DNA of 64,000 nucleotides from Muricauda sp. SCSIO 65647 (lineage in GTDB: Bacteria; Bacteroidota; Bacteroidia; Flavobacteriales; Flavobacteriaceae). Below, piece after piece: positions 62,827-64,000 of the stretch. Numbering within the stretch: position 1 is the stretch's first letter; each line of letters starts with the position of its first letter. A model generated the notes under the pieces. The model was not told the DNA's origin. It did not search any database and saw nothing but the letters and a program-made list of their open reading frames with translations. Both the position numbers and the translations under genes were made by a program. The stretch lies in NCBI RefSeq assembly GCF_021534965.1, contig NZ_CP091037.1, positions 1,094,501-1,158,500 of the forward strand, read 5' to 3'.

Positions 62827-64000
62827 TTATAGTGATACGTTTAGGCCAAAGAGAATGGTCTTGGTCATATAGGCACTGCTATACGAGTTTTGCAGTCCGG
62901 TTTCTGGATCAGGTCCTTCATAATCAGTAAAGATGAAAGGATTTTGAATATCCAAGGAAAGACGAAGATCGTTCAATCTTAACTTGTCCAGCAATTCTCT
63001 TTGAAAGGTATACGTGAGGCCTATATTACCAATCTTCACAAAATCAAATTCCTCGTAGTAATACTCCCCAGGGTGCGCATAGTCCAATGCCGGTCTTTTT
63101 GCATTGGGGTTGTTGGGGGTCCAGTAATCGAGATCCAGTTTATTGAATTTGGCCCCGTCATTTTGATACGGTGCAAAGTTTTGGTAAAATTCAGAATGGC
63201 CCAAGGTACCTTGCCGTGTGTTCATCTGAACCCTAAACTCAAGGTTCTTGTAATAAAAGGTATTGGTCATGCCACCAATCCAATCAGGAGCGTTAGAGCC
63301 AATGACCACCTTATCTTCATTGTTGATAAGGCCGTCGTTGTTTTGGTCCACAAACTTGAATTGCCCGGGCAGGGCCCCAAAAGACTCCGCTTCGGCGGCT
63401 TCGTCAAGTTGCCAAATTCCTTCATTTTCGTATGCAAAAATGGCATCTACCGGTTGGCCCACTTGTAGCACGCCGTGACGCCCAAAGGGAACCATGTCCA
63501 AATCCCCATCAATACGTAAAATCTCGTTCTTGTTTCTGGCAAAGTTCAACTCTGTTCGCCATCTGAAATTTCTCGTGGATATGTTCAAGCTATTGAGGGA
63601 CAACTCAATACCACGGTTCCTTACCGAGCCAAAGTTGCCTATGGCATCGTCAAATCCGGAAATGTCAAACAATTCCCTGTTAAAAATACTACCATCGGTT
63701 TCTTTGTTGTAATAGTCTATGGATAGGCCGATTCTGTTGGAAAACAAGCCCATATCCAGACCAATGTTGATCTCATCTGACACCTCCCAGGTCAAATCTT
63801 GGTTAGACAGTCTACGTATGGTTTGGCTGTTGGTAAGCTCATCACCGAACAGATAGGTAGAGCCGTTCAAGAAAGACAGGGACCCATAGGGACTTACCGA
63901 TTCTATATTACCAGTTTGACCATAAGACAATCGCAATTTAAGGTTGGATAACCAATCGATGTCTTGGGCAAAATTCTCCTCGCCGATTCTCCAGGCAAAG
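62827..64000 (-). CDS. SusC/RagA-type TonB-dependent transporter, C-terminal part (cut by window edge)
   Basis: The reading frame stays open to the right edge; the first visible residues are FAWRIGEENFAQDIDWLSNL followed by KLRLSYGQTGN, a typical SusC barrel segment. The remaining 390 residues show VNEINIGLDMG-type strands (SDEINIGLDMGLFSNRIGLS), YYNKETDGSIFN, DQNNDGLINNEDKVVIG, YWTPNNPNAKRPAL and the terminal TILFGLNVSL. It pairs with the SusD downstream. A methionine-like TTG at 63936 is internal and not a start. The N-terminus with any STN domain lies outside the window. Confidence 0.93.
   Translation of the reverse strand, partial: FAWRIGEENFAQDIDWLSNLKLRLSYGQTGNIESVSPYGSLSFLNGSTYLFGDELTNSQTIRRLSNQDLTWEVSDEINIGLDMGLFSNRIGLSIDYYNKETDGSIFNRELFDISGFDDAIGNFGSVRNRGIELSLNSLNISTRNFRWRTELNFARNKNEILRIDGDLDMVPFGRHGVLQVGQPVDAIFAYENEGIWQLDEAAEAESFGALPGQFKFVDQNNDGLINNEDKVVIGSNAPDWIGGMTNTFYYKNLEFRVQMNTRQGTLGHSEFYQNFAPYQNDGAKFNKLDLDYWTPNNPNAKRPALDYAHPGEYYYEEFDFVKIGNIGLTYTFQRELLDKLRLNDLRLSLDIQNPFIFTDYEGPDPETGLQNSYSSAYMTKTILFGLNVSL

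Noticed and set aside
63934-63936. Treating 62827-63936 as a complete 369-residue gene starting at 63936
   Set aside because: The codon is TTG inside a conserved SusC barrel segment, and the frame is open to the window edge with homologous residues, so the gene is partial.
1-64000. tRNA, rRNA, CRISPR arrays, insertion sequences and prophage
   Set aside because: Looked for and not seen: no clover-leaf-like sequences, no regularly spaced repeats, no transposase, integrase or phage structural motifs.

Overview
The window looks like the chromosome of a marine-type Bacteroidota bacterium of the family Flavobacteriaceae; I make no genus call. The grounds are three SusC/SusD outer-membrane pairs, a hybrid two-component (HTCS) regulator, an ECF sigma factor/FecR pair driving a SusC with an STN domain, many lipoproteins with Bacteroidota-style lipoboxes, and TAnnTTTG-like promoter -7 elements. 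No rRNA, tRNA, CRISPR array, insertion sequence or phage gene was seen.

Layout. (1) 1-3216: a ROK sugar kinase cut by the left edge, diverging from xylulokinase and xylose isomerase. (2) 3446-7542: dienelactone-hydrolase lipoprotein, PhoD-like phosphatase/phosphodiesterase lipoprotein and S9 prolyl-oligopeptidase-type peptidase. (3) 8088-12504: exported TPR-CHAT putative protease, tail to tail with an ECF sigma factor and a membrane TPR protein that looks like its anti-sigma partner. (4) 12723-22258: small exported unknowns, then a five-gene minus-strand operon in which four genes are tandem paralogues of an unrecognised secreted family, diverging from a TPR-LytS-type histidine kinase and LytTR response regulator. 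(5) 22426-31150: ECF sigma factor, FecR-like anti-sigma, STN-SusC, SusD, sulfatase, and a decayed stub of a GH3 glycosidase. (6) 31170-45055: SusC, SusD, a lipoprotein, an aminotransferase, a dicarboxylate/amino-acid symporter, an S41-like peptidase and a BNR-repeat exoprotein, with a divergent unknown protein that has an HTH-like N-terminus and near-perfect palindromes in front of it. This locus has no classical glycosidase and may serve peptide or amino-acid use. (7) 45160-64000: a large minus-strand locus of SusC (cut by the right edge), SusD, two GH92 alpha-mannosidase-family enzymes, a GH28-fold enzyme, a calcium-dependent PI-specific phospholipase C lipoprotein, a metallophosphoesterase lipoprotein, an HTCS regulator, myo-inositol oxygenase and a sodium/solute symporter.

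The most striking region is the last. Mannosidases, a phosphoinositide phospholipase C, a phosphatase and a myo-inositol uptake and oxidation pair are an unusual combination. One GH92 enzyme carries Gln where the family catalytic acid Glu is expected (GNQP instead of GNEP). That change is known from a GH92 enzyme that cleaves mannose-1-phosphate diesters. I infer that the locus degrades a phosphorylated mannan or an inositol-phosphate glycan, such as a GPI or inositol-phosphoceramide glycan or yeast or algal phosphomannoprotein. Two further original observations: a TTGAGTTAGTT motif sits directly before a hairpin at the 3' end of three operons, and the four-paralogue secreted family is coupled to a LytTR two-component system.
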